Shown piece by piece: positions 1 to 7,391 of a DNA stretch of 62,985 nucleotides; position 1 is the first letter of the stretch, and the number at the start of each line of letters is the position of its first letter. A model generated the notes under the pieces. It worked only from the letters and a program-made list of their open reading frames with translations. It was not told the DNA's origin and ran no database searches. The position numbers and the translations under genes are program-made. The stretch is from the IMG/VR virus record IMGVR_UViG_3300034137_000009, positions 1-62,985 of that record; one strand, written 5' to 3'. The stretch comes from a virus.

Positions 1-11
1 AAGGCTCCATC

Positions 12-671
12 ATGTCTGTCTCCACCATCACCAGCACCATCGTCGCCGACGCTCTCGCGGGTGACGCGCTGTCCTACGCGTCGGCCGACGTCAAGATCAA
101 GGCCTCCGTCCGCACGGCCCTGGCCGACCTGGCCAAGACCGCCATCATGAACAGCGACCTGGCCGGGGCGCAGGCGGCCCTCGCGGCCCAGGACCTGATC
201 AAGGGCGCGAAGATCGTCAACAAGGTCGAGGTCGACTACGCAGGCATCATCGCTCGCAAGATCGCAGTCCTCCGTGCGGCGGCCGACCGGCTCGAGGCTG
301 GCGCGGCCAACCTGCCGGACGGCGTCGAGGTGTCGACCGACGACATCGAGGCCGCCGAGGTCGACCTCGACACGGTCTTCGACGAGGCCTCCAAGATCAT
401 CGACGGCCTCAAGTTCACCTCCGGCGAGCGTGCGGCGGGTGTCGACCTGCAGGCGCACCTCGACGAGTTCCTCGCGACCGTCCAGCCTGGCTTCTACACG
501 GTCCAGCAGATCGTCAAGTTCCAGTCCGAGGTCGCACCGTCCGGTCTGGCCTCGCCCGGTGCCGTCGCTAGCCGTCTGTTCCCGGCCTCCGGCAAGGAGA
601 CCTCGTTCACCGGTGACTTCATCGTCTGCGAGCGCACGGCCAACACGCCTCGCGGCATCGAGGTCAACTAG
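12..671 (+). CDS. Hypothetical protein, paralogue of the 5079-6137 gene
   Basis: 219 residues, Ala-rich and mostly helical in appearance. The last ~65 residues (PGFYTVQQI, then SPGAVASRLFP) match the C-terminus of the protein at 5079-6137 (PGTFLTVAEI, then SAGAISSRLFP) in order and spacing. A weaker match runs through the middle (MNSDLAGAQ versus VNSTDIQLA). I therefore read the two as paralogues sharing a C-terminal domain that resembles a small winged-helix fold, which is inference. ATG at 12 has a short purine-rich sequence (aagg) upstream at the window edge. A branched hairpin follows the stop. No known function. Confidence 0.8.
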   Translation: MSVSTITSTIVADALAGDALSYASADVKIKASVRTALADLAKTAIMNSDLAGAQAALAAQDLIKGAKIVNKVEVDYAGIIARKIAVLRAAADRLEAGAANLPDGVEVSTDDIEAAEVDLDTVFDEASKIIDGLKFTSGERAAGVDLQAHLDEFLATVQPGFYTVQQIVKFQSEVAPSGLASPGAVASRLFPASGKETSFTGDFIVCERTANTPRGIEVN

Positions 672-685
672 CACCATCGGCTAGC

Positions 686-749
686 GGCAGCCCCACCCAG
701 CCCACACGGCCAGCATCGGTGTACCCGGTGCTGGCCTTGTGGCGCTGCC
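686..749 (+). terminator. Multi-part hairpin after the first gene
   Basis: Core stem GGCCAGCA (708-715) pairs with TGCTGGCC (729-736). It is extended by CCAC (702-705) with GTGG (739-742) and GGCAG (686-690) with CTGCC (745-749). There is no T-tract, as is common for terminators in high-GC hosts. It lies between a stop codon and the next ribosome binding site, so a terminator or an mRNA-stabilising role is likely. Confidence 0.6.
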
Positions 750-784
750 ACCATCCATCTCCCGATTACCTCGGAGGCTCGACC

Positions 785-1063
785 ATGACTCTCGCCATTA
801 CCTTCTTCGGTACCGCGCCCAAGGCCCTCCCGACGGAGGCCAACATCACCGGTACTGCCCTCACCCGACGCGCAGCCAGCGTGTCCACCATCGTGGAGCA
901 GGACTGCGACTTCTACCTCCCGATCTCGTCCGTCGCCTTCGACGGCAACACCTACTACCTCTGGGAGGTCGACCGCAGCACCGAGACCGCGTGGGTGTTC
1001 TCGCCCGACTCCCTCACGATGATGCAGGTGTCCTGGATGGACGCCTGCTGCCTGGGCGGCTAG
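785..1063 (+). CDS. Hypothetical protein
   Basis: 92 residues. ATG at 785 is chosen over the in-frame ATG at 719 because TCGGAGG lies about 9 nt upstream and the 719 start falls inside the preceding hairpin. The protein looks like a small beta-rich domain (FYLPISSVAF, then YYLWEVD) with a Cys pair near the C-terminus (DACCLGG). No family recognised. The motif CDFYLP recurs as SDFYLP in the 6300-6689 protein, so the two may be distantly related. Confidence 0.75.
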   Translation: MTLAITFFGTAPKALPTEANITGTALTRRAASVSTIVEQDCDFYLPISSVAFDGNTYYLWEVDRSTETAWVFSPDSLTMMQVSWMDACCLGG

Positions 1064-1094
1064 CCGCATCCAGTCACCACTCGCCGTTCTGCGG

Positions 1095-1135
1095 CCCGTT
1101 CGGCCCCGGCCTAGGCACCGGGTAGGCCGAACGGG
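1095..1135 (+). terminator. 11-bp perfect intergenic stem
   Basis: CCCGTTCGGCC (1095-1105) is perfectly complementary to GGCCGAACGGG (1125-1135) around a 19-nt loop. It sits in the 211-nt gap between two small genes. It could be a terminator or an RNA stability element. Confidence 0.6.
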
Positions 1136-1274
1136 TCGCAGGCCCGCACACGGCCGCACAACCGGCCTAGCGTCCCGCTCCCGTTCCCCGTCCCACCGTC
1201 GCCCTCCCGGCACCGGCGGGACTGGGTGTGGTCGCGAGTCCACAACCCTTCCCGACACCTCATCGGAGGCTCCA

Positions 1275-1670
1275 ATGCACATCTTCGACAGCACCAAGGT
1301 CGTTCTCACCGCGAACGTCCGCTCGTTCCTCGGCAACCACCTGGCTGACGTGACCTGGGTCGAGCAGTCCGACACCGAGGGCAACCGCTGGTACGCCTGC
1401 TTCCGCCTCGACACCGACGGCGCGCCGGTCGACCTGCCGCAGTTGGAGGTCGACGACCTCCCGAACGCTGCCCGCGTGGCCGGGGAGTTGCTCTCCGGCA
1501 GCCTCCTCATCGTGCAGGCGCTCACGACCGCCGAGAACCTCGGCAAGATCGTTCTCCACCGGACCAAGTGTTCGCTCTGGAACACCGACCAGTACGAGGA
1601 CTGCGACGCCCTCCACACGACAGGCACCCCCCAGACCGGTCTCATGCTCACCCCCCAGATGGCGGTCTGA
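1275..1670 (+). CDS. Hypothetical protein
   Basis: 131 residues. ATG at 1275 follows TCGGAGG at 1262-1268. Mixed alpha/beta composition, no signal peptide or membrane segment. No motif I can name. Its stop lies only 2 nt before the ATG of the 44-residue gene at 1673, so the two are probably translated together. Confidence 0.78.
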   Translation: MHIFDSTKVVLTANVRSFLGNHLADVTWVEQSDTEGNRWYACFRLDTDGAPVDLPQLEVDDLPNAARVAGELLSGSLLIVQALTTAENLGKIVLHRTKCSLWNTDQYEDCDALHTTGTPQTGLMLTPQMAV

Positions 1671-1672
1671 TC

Positions 1673-1807
1673 ATGACGTACGTCGTCCACATCTCCCCCG
1701 GTCACACGGTCACCACCAACTCCTTCACCGAGGCCCTCAAGGTCGTCGAGCGCTGGACGGCCCAGACCGGGCGCGTTCCGGTGATCCGAGGCACCCGCCT
1801 CCGCTAG
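1673..1807 (+). CDS. Small hypothetical protein (44 aa)
   Basis: ATG at 1673, two bases after the preceding stop codon, consistent with translational coupling. Sequence begins MTYVVHISPGHTVTTNSF and ends in a basic tail. The reading frame is open further upstream but no better start is seen. No family recognised. Followed by a strong hairpin at 1813-1854. Confidence 0.6.
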   Translation: MTYVVHISPGHTVTTNSFTEALKVVERWTAQTGRVPVIRGTRLR

Positions 1808-1812
1808 CGTTC

Positions 1813-1854
1813 CACCCCCGGCCACCAGGTTGTATGCCTGGTGGCCTTGGGGTG
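1813..1854 (+). terminator. Hairpin terminator candidate
   Basis: GGCCACCAGG (1820-1829) pairs with CCTGGTGGCC (1837-1846). An outer CACCCC/GGGGTG stem extends it. It closes the 1275-1807 gene pair, just upstream of a new promoter-like element. Confidence 0.65.
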
Positions 1855-1880
1855 CTGCACCCACAAGCCACGACTTCACC

Positions 1881-1916
1881 CCCGATCCCCCTGGATCGGG
1901 AGAGCAGTGGTAGAAT
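1881..1916 (+). promoter_or_regulatory. Inverted repeat with extended -10 promoter element
   Basis: TGG followed by TAGAAT (1908-1916) is an extended -10 element. The identical string TGGTAGAATGGTC recurs upstream of the 6754 gene, and a close variant upstream of the 15953 gene. A perfect 8-bp inverted repeat, CCCGATCC (1881-1888) with GGATCGGG (1893-1900), covers the place where a -35 would sit, so it could be an operator or a terminator tail. No -35 consensus is visible. Confidence 0.5.
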
Positions 1917-1967
1917 GGTCACGTACCCAACCCTCACCCCCGACCCAGTCAACGGGAGGCACCACCA

Positions 1968-2513
1968 ATGGCACGACACCTCACGCACGACTCGCGCATC
2001 GCCAACGTCACCCTCACCCCCGAGTACTTCAACGCCGGGCTGCTGGCCTCGGACATGCTCTACGACGCGATGATGGCTCTCAACTCCGGCTCCCCCCGCA
2101 TGGCCGACGGCGCAGGCCCCGAGGCTCGTGCCGCCGCCGCCGCGTACGCGAAGGCCAACGGAGTCCGCGTCCGTCCCGGCACCCCCGGCCCCTTCTACTA
2201 CACCGAGAAGGCGCTGCTCGAGACCCTCAAGTTGCTCTACCCCACGCAGGCCAGGCAGGTTCTCGACCGCGCCATCGAGTGCGGCGAGCGCCCCCGCAGT
2301 GCCGCTGTCTACGTGCTCGAGGAGATCATCCGAGCCGACCGCGAGAGTGCCCTCCAGGACATGCTGGAGGCCCACGACGACGGTCGTCACGTCTCCGGTG
2401 ACCCCTTCTTCATCACCAACTGCCCCGCGTGCAGGCAGGGCACTACCTCCCCCCTGGTCCAGCTCTACCCGGAGCCCACCACGATGGACAGCACCTCTTA
2501 CACCCCCTGGTAG
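1968..2513 (+). CDS. Hypothetical protein
   Basis: 181 residues. ATG at 1968 with GGGAGG at 1951-1956. N-terminal two thirds look helical (ALLETLKLL, VLEEIIRADRE). A C-terminal NCPACRQG is a lone CxxC pair. No family recognised. It is the first gene after the extended -10 element at 1908-1916 and so may head its own transcript. Confidence 0.78.
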   Translation: MARHLTHDSRIANVTLTPEYFNAGLLASDMLYDAMMALNSGSPRMADGAGPEARAAAAAYAKANGVRVRPGTPGPFYYTEKALLETLKLLYPTQARQVLDRAIECGERPRSAAVYVLEEIIRADRESALQDMLEAHDDGRHVSGDPFFITNCPACRQGTTSPLVQLYPEPTTMDSTSYTPW

Positions 2514-2537
2514 ACGCTAGTCTGTCACACCTGCTAC

Positions 2538-2560
2538 CCCCCAGGTCACGTACCTGGGGG
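2538..2560 (+). terminator. Intergenic hairpin
   Basis: CCCCCAGGT (2538-2546) pairs with ACCTGGGGG (2552-2560) around a 5-nt loop, between the stop at 2513 and the GTG at 2606. Confidence 0.6.
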
Positions 2561-2605
2561 CTCCAGGCGTAGTCAGCCTACCTACCCTCACCCACGAGGA
2601 GTCAC

Positions 2606-3100
2606 GTGTCCGAGTCCATCTACCAGCGCCTCATGATCGTCGCGAGGCTGACCGGTACCCCCTACAAGCTCCGGCCTTACGAGCGCGTCCTCTCGATCGA
2701 GGTCACCCCCAAGAAGGTGGCGATCACATCGGAGCGCTTCACCATCGTCGAGTCCCCCCGGTCGGTCAAGCAGACGGCTCGGTTCATCAGCCTCACCGTC
2801 GTCTCCCCCAACAACACCGGTGGCTGGGTGTCCGACTTCGTCACGATGCCGGACCCGGACTTCACCCCCAAGATCATCGACACCACCATCACCTCCCCCC
2901 TCGAGTCCGAGTACAGGGACCGCCTCGCCTACGAGGGCATGTGCTACCGGCCCGGTCGAGGCACCGACTACGAGCGCGTCGGCGAGGAGTTGGTCCGAGC
3001 CTACAACAAGTTGGACGGTACCCCCCGCGAGCAGCGTGTCTTCCGCGACCGTGACGGCAACCTCGACACACCCGAGTCCCCCAGCTACTCCTACTCCTAA
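2606..3100 (+). CDS. Hypothetical protein
   Basis: 164 residues. GTG start at 2606 preceded by GAGGAG. Predicted beta-rich middle (FISLTVVSP, GGWVSDFVTM). No cysteine motif or membrane segment. Not recognised. It is followed within 17 nt by a small membrane-protein gene. Confidence 0.75.
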   Translation: MSESIYQRLMIVARLTGTPYKLRPYERVLSIEVTPKKVAITSERFTIVESPRSVKQTARFISLTVVSPNNTGGWVSDFVTMPDPDFTPKIIDTTITSPLESEYRDRLAYEGMCYRPGRGTDYERVGEELVRAYNKLDGTPREQRVFRDRDGNLDTPESPSYSYS

Positions 3101-3116
3101 CCAGGAAGGCAACACA

Positions 3117-3287
3117 GTGAAGATCAAGCTCACCCCCCGAGGCACACTCGTCTCCCGTCTGGCCGGGGGCGTACTCGTCGTCGGCGTCGGCATCGCCCTC
3201 CCCCACATCAGCCCCTACACCCGCGCACTCGACGCGGCAGCCGTCGCACCCACCCAGTCCCCCGGCGCTACCGGAGCCACCAAGTGA
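3117..3287 (+). CDS. Small membrane protein (56 aa)
   Basis: GTG at 3117 preceded by AGGAAGG. Residues ~10-28 (VSRLAGGVLVVGVGIALP) form one hydrophobic segment after a basic N-terminus. The rest is Ala/Pro-rich, so a single-span or secreted protein is likely. Its stop overlaps the GTG of the next gene (GTGA), implying coupled translation. Function unknown. Confidence 0.65.
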   Translation: MKIKLTPRGTLVSRLAGGVLVVGVGIALPHISPYTRALDAAAVAPTQSPGATGATK

Positions 3288-3655
3288 CCAACCCCACCGA
3301 GCCCACCATCGAGCTGCTCACCGAGGAGCTGTACCTGCTCCGCTACAAGATCACGCTGCCCTCGGGCGTCGTGCTCCTGGTCGACGACGAGACCAACACC
3401 AGCAACCTGACCCGCGCCACCCCCCAGGTCGACGTCTGGGTCAACTTCCCCGAGGGCGCTGGTACGGTCGAGGTCGGTGACACCCCCGCCGACGGCTTTG
3501 CTACCTGGACCTGCGACACCGCCCCCCGCAAGGAACTCTGCGCCTGCCTCGGCGTCGACGGTCGCACCCCCTGTGACCGCGAGGCGGTGCCCCCCGGCAT
3601 CCTCTGCCGCGACTGCCAGCACAACGGCTGCGGTCGCCTCGCCCCGATGCCCTAG
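3284..3655 (+). CDS. Hypothetical protein with Cys-rich C-terminus
   Basis: 123 residues from GTG at 3284, overlapping the previous stop. The C-terminal ~35 residues carry several cysteines (CACLG, CDRE, CRDCQHNGC) in a zinc-ribbon-like arrangement. The N-terminal part is beta-like (YLLRYKITLPSGVVLLVDD). Its stop is at the edge of hairpin repeat copy A. No family recognised. Confidence 0.72.
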   Translation: MTNPTEPTIELLTEELYLLRYKITLPSGVVLLVDDETNTSNLTRATPQVDVWVNFPEGAGTVEVGDTPADGFATWTCDTAPRKELCACLGVDGRTPCDREAVPPGILCRDCQHNGCGRLAPMP

Positions 3656-3720
3656 GTCTGATCGTGCCCCCCAGCCACGTCCTGCACGTGGCTGGGTGGG
3701 GGCGTCCCAGCCCACCACTC
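3655..3720 (+). repeat. Structured intergenic repeat, copy A
   Basis: GGTCTG (3655-3660), then an 11-bp stem CCCAGCCACGT (3670-3680) with ACGTGGCTGGG (3686-3696), an outer C-run/G-run pairing, then CCCAGCCCACCACTC. The same module occurs at 4103, 6984 and 7308. Confidence 0.8.
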
Positions 3721-3740
3721 CGAACCGGAAGGCACCACCC

Positions 3741-4103
3741 GTGACCATCGAGATCAAGGACTGCAGCATCCTCCCCAGCACCGTGTCTGGCCTGTGCGAC
3801 AACATGGACTGGCTCAACGTCGCCAGCATCCTCGGCATCGGCACCAGCCACAATCTCTGGGTTGACAACGCTGGTACCTACTTCTACCTCGTCTCCCCCG
3901 AGCACCAGGGCAGCCGCCAGGGCATCGAGACGTGGTCCCGCACCCCCCAGATCGGCAAGCAGATCGGCTGGAACCGCGAGATCTCCCCCGAGCCCACCGT
4001 CGAGGACCGCTCCCAGGTCATGGCTCTGGCCTACCAGTACGTCGCGCAGCAGGCCATCAACGAGGTGCGCGCCGAGTTCATGAGTTACATCACCCCCCAG
4101 TAG
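3741..4103 (+). CDS. Hypothetical protein
   Basis: 120 residues. GTG at 3741 follows GGAAGG. It is flanked on both sides by hairpin repeat copies A and B. Sequence has a Trp-containing beta-like half and a helical C-terminus (QVMALAYQYVAQQAINEV). No family recognised. Confidence 0.75.
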   Translation: MTIEIKDCSILPSTVSGLCDNMDWLNVASILGIGTSHNLWVDNAGTYFYLVSPEHQGSRQGIETWSRTPQIGKQIGWNREISPEPTVEDRSQVMALAYQYVAQQAINEVRAEFMSYITPQ

Positions 4104-4166
4104 GTCTGAACGTGCCGCCTGCCCCCGTCCTGTACGGGGGCAGGTGGGGCGTACCAGACCACCACC
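4103..4166 (+). repeat. Structured intergenic repeat, copy B
   Basis: GGTCTG (4103-4108) pairs perfectly with CAGACC (4155-4160). Inner stem CCTGCCCCCGT (4118-4128) with ACGGGGGCAGG (4134-4144). The stem bases differ from copy A but still pair, which is compensatory change between copies. Confidence 0.8.
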
Positions 4167-4185
4167 CGAGACACACGGAGGCACC

Positions 4186-4677
4186 ATGCTCAACATCAAG
4201 AAGGTCAACGCTCACGCGGTCAAGATCAACCGGCCCAGTCCTCCCCTTGGCTACACCGGCAACGTGTACCTCACCATCCCGGCCAGCAACATCGGCCTCA
4301 ACCAGCGGGCAGAGGACCCCGAGACGCCCTGGGACACGTACTTCGAGTTCTCCGTCTACGTGGACGGCAACATCTTCCACTACCAGGCGGCGTACAACGA
4401 GCCCGAGGGGTACTGGGAGCTGTCGATGTGGGACAGCTTCCGGCGCTGCGGATCGTGCTCGGCCAACGAGGTTCACACCATCCCCACCGACGCGCAGTTC
4501 TACCTCCGACTGGAGCGGATGAACAGCAATGGCATCTTCCTCGGCTCCCCCGGCCGGGTGTTCGAGGAGGTGTTCGCCAAGCACGGCACCTACAGCGTCT
4601 GCCCGAACGGCACAGGCACCCACCCCCTGACCCGGCCGGAGGCGAACAAGATCGCCATGCGCTACGGGCGGGTCTGA
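4186..4677 (+). CDS. Hypothetical protein
   Basis: 163 residues. ATG at 4186 with CGGAGG upstream is preferred over an in-frame start at 4144 that would lie inside repeat copy B. The first half looks like a beta-sandwich (YFEFSVYVDG, YWELSMWD). There is a CGSC pair mid-protein. No family recognised. The stop overlaps the next ATG (TGATG). Confidence 0.75.
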   Translation: MLNIKKVNAHAVKINRPSPPLGYTGNVYLTIPASNIGLNQRAEDPETPWDTYFEFSVYVDGNIFHYQAAYNEPEGYWELSMWDSFRRCGSCSANEVHTIPTDAQFYLRLERMNSNGIFLGSPGRVFEEVFAKHGTYSVCPNGTGTHPLTRPEANKIAMRYGRV

Positions 4678-4811
4678 TGTCCAAGGTGATCTCCTCCTGG
4701 CCCACCACCCAGGCCGGCTGGTGCGCGCTCTACAAGCGCCTCGACCGGGAGTTCAAGACAACCACCAACTCCCCCCTGCACCACGACAACAGGTGCCCGC
4801 GTTGTAGGTAG
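4677..4811 (+). CDS. Small zinc-finger-like protein (44 aa)
   Basis: ATG at 4677 overlaps the previous TGA by one base. Ends in HHDNRCPRCR, a possible metal-binding His/CxxC tail. Too short to assign. One of many CxxC miniproteins in this window. Confidence 0.55.
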   Translation: MSKVISSWPTTQAGWCALYKRLDREFKTTTNSPLHHDNRCPRCR

Positions 4812-4897
4812 CCCAGCTACTACTTCGCCACTCTAGTAGCACTCGTGCGCCAGATACGGTAAACTAGCCGCATGGCCCACCCGTATCTACACGCCAG

Positions 4898-4941
4898 TCA
4901 CACCCAGTCACAGCCGGTAGTTCGGTTGTGGCTGGGTGTGA
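4898..4941 (+). terminator. 18-bp hairpin terminator candidate
   Basis: TCACACCCAGTCACAGCC (4898-4915) pairs with the 18 bases at 4924-4941, with two G-T wobbles and an 8-nt loop. It lies in the 267-nt gap before the 5079 gene. That gap also holds a possible -10 (TAAACT, 4860-4865) seven bases before an ATG, but no convincing gene. Confidence 0.75.
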
Positions 4942-5078
4942 CGGCTACCCGTAGGGCGATCCCCCCGAAGTCTTGACCGTGCCCCGTGTCTATGGTTGGC
5001 TCAACCGTAGGCGCGGGGGACGGCCAGCAGGCTGTCCCACCACCCGACCCGACACAATGCCCCGGAGGCAAGTTCATC

Positions 5079-6137
5079 ATGGCCCGTCGTCCCCGCAACA
5101 CCGAGTCCACCGACACCACCACCACGGAGGCCACCGAGGCCACCACCACCCCCACCCCCACCGAGGAGAACACCGTGACCGCCACCACCGAGGCCCCCGT
5201 CGAGGCCGACGCCAGCACCGAGGCCGTCGAGGCCACCATCGAGGCGAACGACACCGAGACGCCCGCCGAGACGCCCGCCCCCGCCGAGGTCGACCTCAGC
5301 GCGTTCGAGGCGGCCGTCAAGGCCGCCGTCGAGGCCGGCGAGGAGGAGCGCGACCCCTCCACCGGCACCCTGGCCGAGGCGCTCGTCAAGCCGGTCCAGG
5401 CCGCCTACCGCGAGCTCGAGGGCATCAAGGGCAAGAACGCCGCCAAGAAGTTCCTCAACGAGGCGATGCGCGACGCGGTCAACAGCACCGACATCCAGCT
5501 GGCGCGCAGCTACATGCAGCTCAACGACGCCTGCACCGCCGCCCCCTCCGGCGGCGGAGCGGCCAAGGCCGAGCGCGTTCCGGCTGACCCCACCCAGGCG
5601 CACGTCGACCGCCTCGGCACGCTCTACCTCGCGGCCGAGCTCGTCACCGCCAACCGCCCCGAGAACGTCGACGAGGCGGCCGCGACCGAGAAGCTCGACG
5701 ACCTGCTCGAGTCGGCCCGCGAGCAGGCCGACGGCTACCTCGCCTGGGTGACCCGCACCCCCGTCGCCGAGGGCGAGGAGGACGCGGCCGAGCCCGAGGC
5801 CTCCGCCGTTGTCAAGGCCGCCGTCAAGCTGGCGCTCGGCAAGACCGCGAAGGTCGGCGGCACGACCCGCTCCGCTTCCACCGGCAGCGCGTCGACCGGC
5901 GACGGCACCCGCAAGAACATCGCCAAGCACATCGCGGAGGTGTTCGAGAACGTCGAGCCCGGCACGTTCCTGACCGTCGCCGAGATCCGCAAGGTGAGCA
6001 CGTCCGAGTACCCGGACAGCCCGCCGTCGGCCGGTGCGATCAGCAGCCGCCTGTTCCCCGACAGCGGCAACTGCACGATCGAGGGCATCACCCCCGGCCA
6101 GAACGCCGAGGGCAACCGCGGCGCCTCCAAGCCGTAG
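5079..6137 (+). CDS. Hypothetical protein, larger paralogue of the 12-671 gene
   Basis: 352 residues. ATG at 5079 with CGGAGG upstream. Residues 1-70 are a low-complexity Thr/Glu/Pro/Ala tail. Residues ~70-250 are helical. Residues ~285-352 form the conserved C-terminal module shared with the protein at 12-671 (PGTFLTVAEI, SAGAISSRLFP). The Thr/Glu-rich N-terminus is absent from the smaller copy. The role is unknown; a DNA-binding or scaffold role is possible but unproven. A 13-bp terminator follows. Confidence 0.82.
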   Translation: MARRPRNTESTDTTTTEATEATTTPTPTEENTVTATTEAPVEADASTEAVEATIEANDTETPAETPAPAEVDLSAFEAAVKAAVEAGEEERDPSTGTLAEALVKPVQAAYRELEGIKGKNAAKKFLNEAMRDAVNSTDIQLARSYMQLNDACTAAPSGGGAAKAERVPADPTQAHVDRLGTLYLAAELVTANRPENVDEAAATEKLDDLLESAREQADGYLAWVTRTPVAEGEEDAAEPEASAVVKAAVKLALGKTAKVGGTTRSASTGSASTGDGTRKNIAKHIAEVFENVEPGTFLTVAEIRKVSTSEYPDSPPSAGAISSRLFPDSGNCTIEGITPGQNAEGNRGASKP

Positions 6138-6150
6138 CACCTCCAGGCCT

Positions 6151-6180
6151 CACCCCCGCAGCCAGCAGGCTGCGGGGGTG
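6151..6180 (+). terminator. 13-bp terminator hairpin
   Basis: CACCCCCGCAGCC (6151-6163) pairs perfectly with GGCTGCGGGGGTG (6168-6180) around the tetraloop AGCA, 14 nt after the preceding stop codon. Confidence 0.8.
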
Positions 6181-6299
6181 ACCCTGTCTCGGCACACACG
6201 CGGTTCGTTGGGTCGCCACAAGCGATGTCCACTGGCTCTAGCGTGTGTGCCGGGTCAAGGTCACCCCCGACCTACCCCTACTCTCCCCTAGGAGAAGGC

Positions 6300-6689
6300 A
6301 TGTCCATGCTCATGTCCACTCGCGGCATCGTCGAGGCCTGGGCCACGCGGTCCAACGTCAGCCTCGACAAGCTCAACATCGACAAGGTGCGCGAGGACGC
6401 CTCCCCCGGCGACAGCGACTTCTACCTCCCGAACACCGTCGAGATCGAGATCATCTACGACGGCTCGGTCGACGAGGAGTTCTGCATCGACGAGCTGTAC
6501 GCGGTCAACGTCGTAGACGACTGCCTCGTCCCCGACCTCATCGCCCACGCGGCGAAGTCCGACTCCCCCGAGTGGACCGTCTACGTCAGGCGCGTCTCCG
6601 GCGAGCACGGCGACTACGCCGAGGCCGAGCACCTGTTCGAGCGAACGGGTGACGGCAGCGGTGTCACCGAGGCACTGGGTGACCGGTAG
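6300..6689 (+). CDS. Hypothetical protein
   Basis: 129 residues. ATG at 6300 preceded by TAGGAGAAGG, chosen over an in-frame ATG at 6225. Acidic protein. SDFYLPNTVEIEIIYDG resembles CDFYLPISSVAF in the 785-1063 protein. No family recognised. Confidence 0.75.
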   Translation: MSMLMSTRGIVEAWATRSNVSLDKLNIDKVREDASPGDSDFYLPNTVEIEIIYDGSVDEEFCIDELYAVNVVDDCLVPDLIAHAAKSDSPEWTVYVRRVSGEHGDYAEAEHLFERTGDGSGVTEALGDR

Positions 6690-6710
6690 ACTTAAGTCGT
6701 ATGGTAGAAT
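6690..6710 (+). promoter_or_regulatory. Extended -10 promoter element
   Basis: TGGTAGAATGGTC starts at 6702, with TAGAAT at 6705-6710. It is identical over 13 bases to the element at 1908. The palindrome ACTTAAGT (6690-6697) sits just upstream, where a regulator could bind. No clear -35. Probably drives the 6754 gene and those beyond it. Confidence 0.5.
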
Positions 6711-6753
6711 GGTCCTACGGCACCCGCCTACCCTACTCTCCGATGGAGAAGGC

Positions 6754-6990
6754 ATGACCCACACCGCTACCCCCCAGTGCGTGTTCTGCTCCGCACCCTA
6801 CAGCCGCGCTCGTCTCGACGAGCTCGGCTACATGCACTGCCCCGCCGACCTGTGCGTCGCCAAGTGGCGCAAGCACAAGCTCGAGACTGAGTTCCGTCTC
6901 GACCTCGTTCCCAAGGTCGGGTTCGCCATCACTCACCGCACTGACCCCACCATGGTCACGGCAGGCCGTTCCTCCGGCCGTTCGGTCTGA
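6754..6990 (+). CDS. Small zinc-binding-like protein
   Basis: 78 residues. ATG at 6754 with GGAGAAGG upstream. CVFC near residues 9-12 and HCPADLC near residues 29-35 make a probable four-ligand zinc knuckle. The C-terminus is basic. The final GGTCTGA of the gene is also the first part of hairpin repeat copy C, so the stop codon is inside the repeat. Confidence 0.7.
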   Translation: MTHTATPQCVFCSAPYSRARLDELGYMHCPADLCVAKWRKHKLETEFRLDLVPKVGFAITHRTDPTMVTAGRSSGRSV

Positions 6991-7044
6991 TTGTGCCCCT
7001 CGGTCACGTCTCGCTACGTGACCGGGTGGGGGCATCCCAGCCCA
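6984..7044 (+). repeat. Structured intergenic repeat, copy C
   Basis: GGTCTG (6984-6989) includes part of the upstream stop codon. Stem CTCGGTCACGT (6999-7009) with ACGTGACCGGG (7016-7026), then GTGGGGGCATCCCAGCCCACTC, matching copies A, B and D in layout. Confidence 0.8.
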
Positions 7045-7068
7045 CTCAAGTGACTGTCCTAGGAGGAC

Positions 7069-7314
7069 ATGATGAGCACACCGAAGATGAAGCGTCAGGC
7101 CGATGGCTCGCGTCACCGCGACCGTCGCCACCAGGAGGCGCTGGAGCGCAACCGGCTCCCGATGTGGGAGCGCGCCCTGCTCGATGCAACCGCCCCGGTC
7201 GGGCAGCTCGCCAAGCTCGACGACCGACTCGGTACCGACAGGGGTGCCGCCAAGGAGCGGGCACGACTCATGGCAATGCTGACCCCCGCTCAGCTGGCCG
7301 ACCGGAAGGTCTGA
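7069..7314 (+). CDS. Hypothetical basic protein
   Basis: 81 residues, ATG at 7069 (or 7072) with AGGAGG upstream. Highly basic N-terminus (MKRQADGSRHRDRRHQ) followed by amphipathic helices. A nucleic-acid-binding role is plausible, but no family is recognised. Bracketed by hairpin repeat copies C and D. Confidence 0.72.
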   Translation: MMSTPKMKRQADGSRHRDRRHQEALERNRLPMWERALLDATAPVGQLAKLDDRLGTDRGAAKERARLMAMLTPAQLADRKV

Positions 7315-7372
7315 ACATGCCCCCCAGCCACGGCTCGCCCGTGGCTGGGTGGGGGTGTACCAGCCCACTACT
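7308..7372 (+). repeat. Structured intergenic repeat, copy D
   Basis: GGTCTG (7308-7313) overlaps the stop of the preceding gene. Stem CCCAGCCACGG (7323-7333) with CCGTGGCTGGG (7339-7349), then CCAGCCCACTACTC. Fourth copy of the module. Confidence 0.8.
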
Positions 7373-7391
7373 CCTCACGGAAGGCAACAGC

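Noticed and set aside
668-1879. Antisense frame of 403 codons across the first small genes
   Set aside because: Spans three genes and hairpins on the other strand; no ribosome binding site and shadow-like composition.
4872-4973. A ~33-codon ORF starting 7 nt after a TAAACT -10-like element
   Set aside because: It runs straight through an 18-bp hairpin and no -35 is visible; more likely a non-coding gap.
3655-7372. CRISPR array
   Set aside because: The repeated units are hairpins at gene boundaries with irregular spacing and genes between them; no Cas1/Cas2, and the Cas4-like nuclease is a general RecB-type phage enzyme.
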